Of a stretch of 64,000 nt of DNA, positions 33,718 to 41,455 are shown piece after piece. The notes beneath the pieces were generated by a model. It did no database searches and was not told where the DNA came from. It saw only the letters and a list, made by a program, of their open reading frames with translations. Location: assembly GCF_900102815.1 (NCBI RefSeq), contig NZ_FNGF01000009.1:62001-126000 (forward strand), given 5' to 3'. The stretch's first letter is position 1; every line of letters starts with the position of its first letter. The position numbers and the translations under genes were made by a program. The stretch is from Glycomyces sambucus. Lineage in GTDB: Bacteria > Actinomycetota > Actinomycetes > Mycobacteriales > Micromonosporaceae.

Positions 33718-34778
33718 GAGGCGAGCGCCTGTTCCACGACGTCGAGGAACGCGAGCTGGCCGCTCGGGGACCCGAAGGTCATCTCGAACTCGTAGCCGAC
33801 GATGCCGTCGTTCCGGACGAAGTCGAGGTCGCCCCACAGGGGGTTCTGGGCGGCGTCGTCGAGGAGCTGCTGGAAGACCGCGTCCTCCTCCTCGCCGAGG
33901 CCGCGGATCATGAACGCGTAGTCGATCCCGTCCATCTTCCCGAGCTGCTCGCCGCTCAGGGCCTCGCCCTCCCGGTCGTTCAGCAGGGAGGTCGGGGCGA
34001 TGGTGAGGCCGAGGTCGGCGAAGACCTGGCATTCGACGCCGGCGTAGCAGCCGGTCTGGAACTGGTCCTCCCAGTAGCCGACGGGGGCCACGGTGATCGA
34101 CGCCGGGTCCTCGATCGCGGCGGCCACCTCGGCCACGCGGGCGTCGTAGATCGCCTTCCACTCCTCGTAGTACTCGGTGCGGCCGAGCGCGGCGGCGGTC
34201 TCCTCGAAGTGCTCCATCCACGAGCGGCCGTCGAAGGCGTCGACGCTGTAGGTCGGGGCGATCTCGGGGAGGCGCGCGACCACGTCGGGGTCGTAGCCGA
34301 GGCCGTTGAGGATGAAGTCGGGCTCGGCGAGCAGCACCGACTCGTAGTCGTACTCGGGGTAGTTCGCGAACGTGGAGACGTCGGCGAGGGCGTCCTGGGG
34401 GAAGAAGCACGGGAACGTGGTGTAGCCGCCGTCGCCGCGGATCGGCTGGCTGCTGGCGAGGGGGTACCGCAGCCAGGCGAGGATGTCGACGTCGGTGGTG
34501 TACATGCCGAGCGCGGCCTGGGGGGCGACGGGCACGTCGACCTCGCCGTCGACGCCGGTCACGGTCTGCGTGCCGGAGCCCTCGGCCACGGGCGGGAGCT
34601 CGGGCAGGTCGGGGACGACGGCCTCCTGGCACTGCTCGCTGAGCTGGTCCTCGCGCTCGGCGGTGTCGTCGGCGGCCTCGGTCGGGGCGTCGGTGGTGCA
34701 GGAGGCGGCCATCATCAGCCCGGCCGCCGCGGCCAGCATCGCGGTCGCCCTGGGGCGCAAGGTGGTGCGGGGGGTCAA
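33714..34778 (-). CDS. Iron-siderophore ABC transporter substrate-binding lipoprotein
   Basis: A 354-residue class III binding protein. The signal peptide ends in a lipobox-like MMAASC, so the mature protein is probably lipid-anchored at that Cys (about residue 27). FecB/FepB-like regions include MYTTDVDILAWL, EPDFILNGLGYDPDVVARLPEIAPTY, and KWKAIYDARV-like linker helix sequence. It delivers Fe-siderophore to the permease pair. Translation begins at TTG 34778, seven bases after GGAGGA, an uncommon start codon that may limit expression. It is the first gene of the operon, directly behind an iron box. Confidence 0.9.
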   Translation of the reverse strand: MTPRTTLRPRATAMLAAAAGLMMAASCTTDAPTEAADDTAEREDQLSEQCQEAVVPDLPELPPVAEGSGTQTVTGVDGEVDVPVAPQAALGMYTTDVDILAWLRYPLASSQPIRGDGGYTTFPCFFPQDALADVSTFANYPEYDYESVLLAEPDFILNGLGYDPDVVARLPEIAPTYSVDAFDGRSWMEHFEETAAALGRTEYYEEWKAIYDARVAEVAAAIEDPASITVAPVGYWEDQFQTGCYAGVECQVFADLGLTIAPTSLLNDREGEALSGEQLGKMDGIDYAFMIRGLGEEEDAVFQQLLDDAAQNPLWGDLDFVRNDGIVGYEFEMTFGSPSGQLAFLDVVEQALAS

Positions 34779-34793
34779 CGTCTTCCTCCTCGA

Positions 34794-34812
34794 TTAGGTA
34801 AGGCTTACCTTA
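34794..34812. promoter_or_regulatory. Iron box (IdeR/DtxR-type)
   Basis: TTAGGTAAGGCTTACCTTA is a 19-bp site with a perfect 7-1-7 core (AGGTAAG-G-CTTACCT). It matches 16 of 19 positions of the established DtxR/IdeR consensus TTAGGTTAGGCTAACCTAA. It lies 16 bases before the TTG of the binding-protein gene, where bound Fe-IdeR would block transcription when iron is plentiful. Confidence 0.88.
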
Positions 34813-34907
34813 GAGGAAGTCGAGTATCACTCGCAACAGCGGTCCCGTCCTGTGACCGGCGCGCGCCCGTCCCGCGACCCGCCCTTGCGCTGCCGCATCC
34901 CGGTTAT

Positions 34908-34927
34908 GTAAATTGATGAAAGTAAAT
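34908..34927 (+). promoter_or_regulatory. Direct repeats GTAAAT upstream of pectate lyase
   Basis: Two exact GTAAAT copies at 34908-34913 and 34922-34927 lie in an AT-rich patch about 80 bases before the pectate lyase start. Direct repeats fit AraC-type binding, and an AraC gene lies just downstream, but the link is inference. Confidence 0.3.
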
Positions 34928-35007
34928 ACTCACGACCTTCGATTCCCGGCATGGCGGGGGCCGTGAGCCCACTCCGGCACCACTCTCCGAGAAGGAGCGG
35001 CACTCCC

Positions 35008-36450
35008 ATGACAGCTACCTCGGCGCGCCCGCGCCGACCCCTCCTGGCGCTCACCGTGCTCCTCGCCGCGGTCCTGGCCGCCACGTCCATCAGCCTCTGG
35101 CAGTCCTCCCGCGCCGACGCCTTCGAGGTCGGCACCTGGTACAACATCGAGTCCCGCCACTCCGGCCTGGTCCTCGGCATCCGCGCTGCCGCCACCGCCG
35201 ACGGCGCCGAACTCGTCCACTGGGACTCCAACGGCTCCTACGACCAGCAGTTCCGCTTCGTCGACGCCGGCGGCGGCTACTACAAGATCCAGGCCCGCCA
35301 CTCCGGCAAGGTCCTCGACGTCGAAGGCGGGTCCACCGCCGACGGCGCCAAGGTCCAGCAGTGGGGCGACGCCGGGAGCGCGGGCCAGCAGTGGCGCATC
35401 ACCGAGAGCGGCGGCTACGCCACCTTCGTCAATCGCGCCTCCGGGAAGGCCCTCGATGTGTGGGAGTGGTCGACCACCAAGGGCGGCAGGATCTCCCAGT
35501 ACACCGCCACCGGCGGCACCAACCAGCAGTGGGAACTGATCCCCGTCACCGGCACCGGCCGGCCCGCGAACGTCGACCGGCTCGAAGGCTTCGCGCAGGG
35601 CGTCACCGGCGGCCAGGGCGGCACCACCGTCACCGTCACCAACCAGGCCGACCTCGAGCGCTACGCCTCCGCCTCCGGCGCCTACACCGTGCGGGTCGCG
35701 GCCACGATCAACATCAGCCCCAAGGGCAAGGAGATCAGCGTCGGGTCGAACAAGACCATCATCGGCGTCGGCACCTCCGGGCAGATCGTCGGCGGCGGGT
35801 TCTTCCTCGGCACGGGCACCAACAACGTCATCATCCGCAACCTGACGATCCGCGACACGCTCATGTCCGACGACGACCCCGGCGACGACGCGTACGACTA
35901 CGACGGCATCCAGATGGACACCGCCTCCAACGTGTGGATCGACCACAACCGCATCTACAACATGAACGACGGCCTCATCGACTCCCGCAAGGACACCACC
36001 AACCTCACCGTGTCCTGGAACGAGCTCGGCCCCGGCAACAAGTCGTTCGGCATCGGCTGGACCACCAACGTGACCTCGCGGATCACCATCCACCACAACT
36101 GGATCCACGGCACCAACAGCCGCAACCCCAGCACCGACAACGTCGCGCTGGCGCACCTGTACAACAACTACCTCCAGGACGTCTCCGGCTACGGCAACTA
36201 CTCACGCGGCCAGACCAGGATGGTCATCGAGAACTCCTACTACGACGACGTGAACGACCCGTACTACCCCGACTCGGGCGCGCAGCTGCGCCAGAGCGGC
36301 AGCATCTGCGTCTCGTGCACCGGCGACCGCATCACCAGCGGCTCGGCGTTCACCCCCTCCCAGTACTACTCGTACACACTGGACTCGGCGAGCTCCCTGC
36401 CGACCCTGCTCGACACCTACGCCGGACCCCAGTCCTGGCTCGGCGTCTAG
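35008..36450 (+). CDS. Secreted pectate lyase (PL1) with N-terminal ricin-type lectin domain
   Basis: A 480-residue exported enzyme. A signal peptide (about residues 1-39) precedes a ricin B/CBM13 beta-trefoil at about 40-180 with the QQF/QQW repeats QQFRF, QQWRI and QQWEL. The C-terminal parallel beta-helix is a family 1 polysaccharide lyase: NVIIRNLTIRD, Ca-binding acidic cluster DDDPGDDAYDYDGIQ, VWIDHNRIYNMNDGLID, and RITIHHNWIHGTNSRNP with the catalytic Arg. It cleaves polygalacturonate outside the cell; the lectin binds the plant wall. ATG 35008 has GAAGGAG upstream. Confidence 0.93.
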   Translation: MTATSARPRRPLLALTVLLAAVLAATSISLWQSSRADAFEVGTWYNIESRHSGLVLGIRAAATADGAELVHWDSNGSYDQQFRFVDAGGGYYKIQARHSGKVLDVEGGSTADGAKVQQWGDAGSAGQQWRITESGGYATFVNRASGKALDVWEWSTTKGGRISQYTATGGTNQQWELIPVTGTGRPANVDRLEGFAQGVTGGQGGTTVTVTNQADLERYASASGAYTVRVAATINISPKGKEISVGSNKTIIGVGTSGQIVGGGFFLGTGTNNVIIRNLTIRDTLMSDDDPGDDAYDYDGIQMDTASNVWIDHNRIYNMNDGLIDSRKDTTNLTVSWNELGPGNKSFGIGWTTNVTSRITIHHNWIHGTNSRNPSTDNVALAHLYNNYLQDVSGYGNYSRGQTRMVIENSYYDDVNDPYYPDSGAQLRQSGSICVSCTGDRITSGSAFTPSQYYSYTLDSASSLPTLLDTYAGPQSWLGV

Positions 36451-36461
36451 CCGGATGAGAA

Positions 36462-36491
36462 CGCCCCCGGAGGCTTCGGTCTCCGGGGGCG
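36462..36491 (+). terminator. 11-bp hairpin after pectate lyase
   Basis: Arms CGCCCCCGGAG and CTCCGGGGGCG enclose an 8-base GC-TTCG-containing loop, 12 bases after the stop codon. Confidence 0.65.
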
Positions 36492-36493
36492 GT

Positions 36494-36546
36494 GTCGTTG
36501 AGGGTGGAGTCGTTGAGGGTGGGGTCGTCGAGGGTGGGGTCGTCGG
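36494..36546. repeat. 15-bp tandem repeat, 3.5 copies
   Basis: The unit GTCGTTGAGGGTGGA recurs at 36494, 36509, 36524 and partly at 36539, with single-base changes. It lies directly after the pectate lyase terminator in the gap before the convergent AraC gene. It would be a length-variable locus between strains; no function is evident. Confidence 0.7.
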
Positions 36547-36656
36547 GCCCGGCCGGGCCTGGTGCGGGCACGACATCGGGTCCGGTTGCGGCCCTTCGGT
36601 AGTCGGCTCGGCCGGCGGATCGTTCGCTCCCCGCTCCAGGATTGCCGGTCCGATCC

Positions 36657-37544
36657 TCAGCCCACCGGGCCGCGCTCGCGGAACGCCGTCGGAGTGAGGG
36701 CGTGGTGCCTCGCGAACTGGCGCGAGAAGTACATCGGGTCGTCGTAGCCTGCCTCGCGGGCGACGGCCGCCACCGGCAGCGCCGTGCCGTCCAGCAGCTC
36801 TCGCGCCCGCGCCATCCGCAGCTGCACCTGGAACTTCAACGGCGACAGGCCCAGCCGCTCCCGGAACAGCGCGCTCAACTGCGAGGCGCTGAGCCCCACC
36901 ATCGCGGCCAGCGCCGTCACCGAGGTCCGGCGCGGCGCGGTCTCCCGCAGGTGCTCCACCGCGCGCTCCAGCGGACTCAGGCTCGGGCCCGGCGCGCGCC
37001 GGCCGGTCGCTGCGACCTGCGCGAGCGCGTGCCACGCGGCACCGGTGGCGCGCATGAGGCCCGCGGTCGTCAGGCCCCCGTCCAAGGCGTCGATCACCTG
37101 CGAGACCAGGCTCGCTACCGGCGCGGGGTCGCGCAGGTGCGTGACAGGGCCGCCCGCCGCAGCGTGCGCGGCCCGCACCAGGTCCGCGGCGTCGGCGCCC
37201 GTGAAGTGGAACCACCACAGGGTCCACGGGTCGTCCTCCGCGGCGCCGTACACGTGCGCGCGGTCCGCCGGGAGCAGCACCGTGCCGCCTCGCGCCACCG
37301 CGGCCTCCTCGCCGCCGACCCGGCACCAGCCCGCGCCGTCGGTGCACACCAGCAGCACGTGCTCGCGGGCCCCCGTCGGGCGCGAGCGACGGTGCCCGGC
37401 CGCGCGCGGATAGCAGCCCGCGTCGGTCACCAGGAGCTTGCCCGCGACCGGGTGCCGCAGGGCCTTCGCCACGGTCGACCGCGGCACCACGAGCATCCGC
37501 TGCCCGGCGAAGCCGTCCCGGAGCCCGACCGTCGTTTCGTCCAT
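36657..37544 (-). CDS. AraC family transcriptional regulator
   Basis: A 295-residue regulator. The N-terminal cupin-like sensor (residues about 30-150: GTVLLPADRAHVYGA, TLWWFHFTG) fits sugar-sensing AraC proteins. The C-terminal double HTH (about 200-295) has VTALAAMVGLSASQLSALFRERLGLSPLKF and the signature AVAREAGYDDPMYFSRQFARHHALTPTAFR. Start ATG 37544 is chosen because a TTGACG-17-TTCAAT promoter ends seven bases before it; in-frame ATGs at 37553 and 37565 lie within that promoter. It is divergent from the DUF5107-GH35 operon with interleaved promoters and probably activates it in response to a plant oligosaccharide (inference). Confidence 0.88.
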   Translation of the reverse strand: MDETTVGLRDGFAGQRMLVVPRSTVAKALRHPVAGKLLVTDAGCYPRAAGHRRSRPTGAREHVLLVCTDGAGWCRVGGEEAAVARGGTVLLPADRAHVYGAAEDDPWTLWWFHFTGADAADLVRAAHAAAGGPVTHLRDPAPVASLVSQVIDALDGGLTTAGLMRATGAAWHALAQVAATGRRAPGPSLSPLERAVEHLRETAPRRTSVTALAAMVGLSASQLSALFRERLGLSPLKFQVQLRMARARELLDGTALPVAAVAREAGYDDPMYFSRQFARHHALTPTAFRERGPVG

Positions 37545-37551
37545 ACGACCC

Positions 37552-37580
37552 ATTGAATCGGCCATGGACTGCGACGTCAA
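37552..37580 (-). promoter_or_regulatory. Leaderless promoter of AraC gene
   Basis: On the minus strand TTGACG (complement of 37575-37580), a 17-base spacer, TTCAAT (complement of 37552-37557) and seven bases lead to ATG 37544. Confidence 0.6.
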
Positions 37581-37593
37581 GGGCTACTACGGT
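37565..37593 (+). promoter_or_regulatory. Leaderless promoter of DUF5107-GH35 operon
   Basis: TGGACT (37565-37570), a 17-base spacer, TACGGT (37588-37593) and seven bases lead to ATG 37601. Its -35 lies between the -35 and -10 of the opposing AraC promoter, so the two polymerase sites overlap and should exclude each other. Confidence 0.6.
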
Positions 37594-37600
37594 CGGATCC

Positions 37601-40600
37601 ATGTCCGCAGAAGAGTCGAGGATCGTCCTACCCGAGGCCCCCGCGGCCCTCGCCGGCCGGCCGGTGAAGGCGTGGCGCGAGGCGGTCGCGATCGACACGT
37701 ACGCGCCCGCCGCGCCCGACCGCTACCCCGCCTACCTGGACCAGCGCGTCTACCAGGGCTCCTCGGGGGCGGTCTACCCGCTGCCGTTCATCGACGCCGT
37801 CGCCCGCGAGAAGGCCCCCCGGGACTGGGACGCGGTGCATCTGGAGAACGAGTACGTGCGCCTCATGGTGCTCCCCGAACTCGGCGGCCGAATCCACATC
37901 GGACTCGACAAGACCCGCGGCTACGACTTCTTCTACCGCAACGGCGTCATCAAGCCCGCCCTCGTCGGCCTCGCCGGGCCCTGGGTCTCCGGCGGCGTCG
38001 AGTTCAACTGGCCCCAGCACCACCGCCCCGCCACCCACCTGCCCGTCGAGGCCCGGATCGAGACCGAGCCCGACGGCGCGGTCACCGTCTGGTGCTCCGA
38101 CCACGACCCGTTCGCGCGCATGCAGGGCATGCACGGCATCCGGCTGCGGCCCGGCAGCGCGCTGGTCGAACTCCGCGGGCACCTGGTGAACCGCACCGAC
38201 GACGTGCAGACCTTCCTGTGGTGGGCCAACGTGGCCGCGAAGGCGGGGGAGGACTACCAGTCCTTCTTCCCCACCGATGTGCGCGTGGTCGCCGACCACG
38301 CCAAGCGCGCGACGACGACGTTCCCCGCGGCCGAGGGCCGCTACTACGGCGTCGACTACCCCGGCCGCCGCACGCCCGAGACCCCGGACGGCGACCGGCT
38401 CGACTGGTACCGCAACATCCCCGTGCCGACCTCGTACATGTGCCTGGGGACCGAGGACGACTTCTTCGGCGGCTACGACCACGGCGCCGGTGCTGGGTTC
38501 GTCCACTGGGCCGACCACCGCACCGCGCCCGGCAAGAAGCAGTGGACCTGGGGCAACGCCCCCTTCGGCTGGGCCTGGGACGACCACCTCACCGACGACG
38601 GCGGGCCCTATGTGGAGCTCATGGCCGGGGTCTTCACCGACAACCAACCCGACTTCGCCTTCCTGCGGCCCGGCGAGACCAAGACCTTCTCCCAGTACTG
38701 GTACCCGATCCAGGACACCGGCCCGGTCCACCAGGCCACATTGGACGCCGCGGTGCGGCTCGACGTGGAGGGCGCTCGGGTGCGGATCGCGGCGGCGGTG
38801 ACCGCCCCGCGCGAGGGCGCGAGGGTCGTGCTCCGTGCGGGCGACCGGGTCCTGTACGACGCCGAGGTGGACCTGGCGCCGGGAGCGCCGCACCTCGCCG
38901 AGATCGAGCTCGACGGCGAAGCGCTGTCGGGGGCGTCCGGAGAGCGGCCGGGCGAAGCGGTCGAGGACCGGGCCGCAGCGGCGCCCGGAATCGACCCGAC
39001 CGAGTTCGAGCTGGTCGTGGAGCACGGCGGCGAGATCCTGGTGTCGTGGCGGCCCAGACCGGTGCCTCTGGAGAGCGCCGCGGCGGACGCGGCGACCGAA
39101 CCGCCCGCCCCCGGCGACATCGCATCGCTCGACGAGCTGTACCTCACCGGCCTCCACCTCGACCAGTACCGGCACGCCACCCGCTCGCCCGAGCCCTACT
39201 GGGAAGAGGCCCTGCGCCGCGACCCCGACGACGCCCGCTGCAACACCTCGCTGGCGGCCCGCCTCGCCCGCGCCGGGCGCCTCGCCGAAGCCGAGGCGCA
39301 CCTGCGCACCGCCACCGCCCGCCTGACCCGCCGCAACCCCAACCCCCGCGACGGTGAGGCCCACTACCGACTCGGCCTCGTCCTCGCCCGCCAAGGCCGC
39401 GGTGCGGAAGCCAAGGAAGCCTTCGGGAAAGCGGCCTGGGACCGGACCTGGACCGACCCCGCCGAACTCGCCACCGCGCGCCTGGACCTGGCGACCGACA
39501 CCGCTGCCGTGGACCAGGCTGCATCGGCGCTCACCGAACTGGTCGCCCGGAGTCCTCGCCATGCCCAGGCGCGCAACCTGCTCGCCGTGGCGATGCTCCG
39601 CAGAGGCGACCGGGCCGGTGCCGCGGCGATCGTCGCCGAGACCCTGCGCGACAACCCGCTCGACGCCTGGGCCCGCGACCTCGCCCAACGGACCGAGGCG
39701 GGGCCCGCCACTTCGCCTTCGGCCTTGCCCACCTCAGATCCGACCATCGCGCTCGATGTCGCCCTTGAATACCGGGCGATCCGGGAAGATGCGCTCGCGA
39801 TCGAACTCCTTGAACTTGCGGCCACGCTCGCTCCGGCCGCCGGGCAGGTGAACGTCGCTCCGATCGCGTGGCTGCACCGCGCCGACCTCGAATTCGAGCG
39901 CGGTGACATCGAGGCCGCCGACCGGGCACTGCAACAGGTCCGCGAACTCGACCGCACCTGGTGCTTCCCCGCCGCCACCGAGGACGACGCCCTCGCGCGC
40001 CTGCGCGAGCGCCGCCCCGACGACCCGGTCGTCGCCGCGCTGGCCGGACACCGGCTCTACGCCGCTGGGCGCCGCACCGAAGCGGTCGCCGCCTGGGAGG
40101 TCGCCGCCCCCACCGGGGACCCGGTGGTCCTGCGGAACCTCGGGGTCGCCGCCCACAACGTCGCGGGCGACGCCGAGCGCGCCGCGCACTGGTACGAGCG
40201 CGCCCGCGCCGCGGCCCCCGACGACGCCAGGCTCCTGTACGAGGCCGACCAACTCGACGCCCGCCGCGGCGTCGACCCCGCCAAACGGCTTGCGGCCCTT
40301 CAAGACCGCCGCGATCTGGTCGAGCAGCGCGACGACTTCGCGGTCCAGCTCGCCGAACTCCTCACCGCATCGGGTCGCCCCGAGGAGGCCGTCGCAGTCC
40401 TCGCGAGCCGCGCCTTCCAGCCCTGGGAAGGCGGGGAAGGCACCGTGCTCGCGGCCTGGGAGGACGCCCACCTCGCCCTGGCCCGCCACCACCTCGGCAC
40501 CGATCCGCAGCGGGCCCAGGGCACGGTGATCGGCAGTGCATCAGAGGCTGAGGGCGGCGGCGTCGCGACGATCGGCGACACGACTTCGGCCCTCGGTGTG

Positions 40601-41374
40601 GCGACCCTTGACGTGACCACGGCGGTCGACGCTCCGGTGGGCCATCGCGATGCAGCGACCGTGGTCGAATCTCAAGCAGGCGGTCGCAATGCGGCAACGG
40701 CGGTGACTCCCGCTGTGCGCCATGCGGAAGCGGCGCTGCACCCGCCTCGGAGCCTCGGAGAGGCCCGGCACCCGCTCGCGAACACCGCCGACCTGCACCT
40801 GGTCCTCGGCGACGCGCTGGCCGCCGCCGGCGACACCGAAGGCGCACGGGCGGCGTGGCGCACGGCCGCGGAGGCCGAGGGTGACTTCCAGTCGATGAGC
40901 GTTCAGGCGTACTCGGAGCACACCGCCGCATCGGTCACCGCGCTCCGGCGCCTCGGTGAGGCCGAAGCAGCCAGATCCCTCCGTGACGCGCTGGCCCGCT
41001 ACATCGAGGAGCAGGCCGACACGAAGGCCACAGTGGACTACTTTGCGACCTCGCTCCCCGCGATGCTCCTGTTCACCGCCGATCTCCAGGCCCTCCACGA
41101 CACCCGGGTCCTCGCCCTCCGCGCTCAGCTCGCGATCCTCGACGGCCGTGACGCGGAGGCCGCCGCGCTCGCCGCCGAAACGCTCGGCCGCGAGCCCCTC
41201 CACCCGGCCGCACGCGTCGCTGCGGCCGAGGCCGCGCAACGCCGCGGCGAGTCGATGCGTTCGGCACCGGGCATCGGCCTGTCCGAGGAGGTGCAAGACG
41301 GCGGCGAGCTGGTGCCTCCAACCGCGCGCATCGCCGCTCCCGAAGCCGAACCGCACCGGGGGCCGAGTGAATAG
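37601..41374 (+). CDS. DUF5107 and TPR-repeat protein of a glycoside operon
   Basis: A 1257-residue intracellular protein. Residues about 40-330 form a DUF5107 domain (VLPELGGRIHIGLDKTRGYDFFYRN, GPWVSGGVEFNWPQHHR, FLWWANVAAKAG), a beta-rich fold resembling aldose-epimerase or glycosidase beta-sandwich domains. From about 520 to the end come TPR helices (HYRLGLVLARQGRGAEAKEAF, DLHLVLGDALAAAGDTEGARAAW). A 70-residue low-complexity insert (about 977-1045) with degenerate R-D/N-AAT repeats splits the TPR region. The domain is common beside glycoside hydrolases but its role is not established; sugar binding is inference. ATG 37601 is leaderless. The GH35 gene follows after 81 bases. Confidence 0.85.
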   Translation: MSAEESRIVLPEAPAALAGRPVKAWREAVAIDTYAPAAPDRYPAYLDQRVYQGSSGAVYPLPFIDAVAREKAPRDWDAVHLENEYVRLMVLPELGGRIHIGLDKTRGYDFFYRNGVIKPALVGLAGPWVSGGVEFNWPQHHRPATHLPVEARIETEPDGAVTVWCSDHDPFARMQGMHGIRLRPGSALVELRGHLVNRTDDVQTFLWWANVAAKAGEDYQSFFPTDVRVVADHAKRATTTFPAAEGRYYGVDYPGRRTPETPDGDRLDWYRNIPVPTSYMCLGTEDDFFGGYDHGAGAGFVHWADHRTAPGKKQWTWGNAPFGWAWDDHLTDDGGPYVELMAGVFTDNQPDFAFLRPGETKTFSQYWYPIQDTGPVHQATLDAAVRLDVEGARVRIAAAVTAPREGARVVLRAGDRVLYDAEVDLAPGAPHLAEIELDGEALSGASGERPGEAVEDRAAAAPGIDPTEFELVVEHGGEILVSWRPRPVPLESAAADAATEPPAPGDIASLDELYLTGLHLDQYRHATRSPEPYWEEALRRDPDDARCNTSLAARLARAGRLAEAEAHLRTATARLTRRNPNPRDGEAHYRLGLVLARQGRGAEAKEAFGKAAWDRTWTDPAELATARLDLATDTAAVDQAASALTELVARSPRHAQARNLLAVAMLRRGDRAGAAAIVAETLRDNPLDAWARDLAQRTEAGPATSPSALPTSDPTIALDVALEYRAIREDALAIELLELAATLAPAAGQVNVAPIAWLHRADLEFERGDIEAADRALQQVRELDRTWCFPAATEDDALARLRERRPDDPVVAALAGHRLYAAGRRTEAVAAWEVAAPTGDPVVLRNLGVAAHNVAGDAERAAHWYERARAAAPDDARLLYEADQLDARRGVDPAKRLAALQDRRDLVEQRDDFAVQLAELLTASGRPEEAVAVLASRAFQPWEGGEGTVLAAWEDAHLALARHHLGTDPQRAQGTVIGSASEAEGGGVATIGDTTSALGVATLDVTTAVDAPVGHRDAATVVESQAGGRNAATAVTPAVRHAEAALHPPRSLGEARHPLANTADLHLVLGDALAAAGDTEGARAAWRTAAEAEGDFQSMSVQAYSEHTAASVTALRRLGEAEAARSLRDALARYIEEQADTKATVDYFATSLPAMLLFTADLQALHDTRVLALRAQLAILDGRDAEAAALAAETLGREPLHPAARVAAAEAAQRRGESMRSAPGIGLSEEVQDGGELVPPTARIAAPEAEPHRGPSE

Positions 41375-41455
41375 GGGACCCGCAGGTACGGGGCACGCTG
41401 GATCCGCTGATTCCGCTCAACGGGTCACCGGAGCGGCCCACAGGGAGGGATCGAG

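Noticed and set aside
37628..39688. 686-codon minus-strand frame inside the DUF5107 gene
   Set aside because: Long antisense frames arise from GC3 bias; the sense strand has clear domains.
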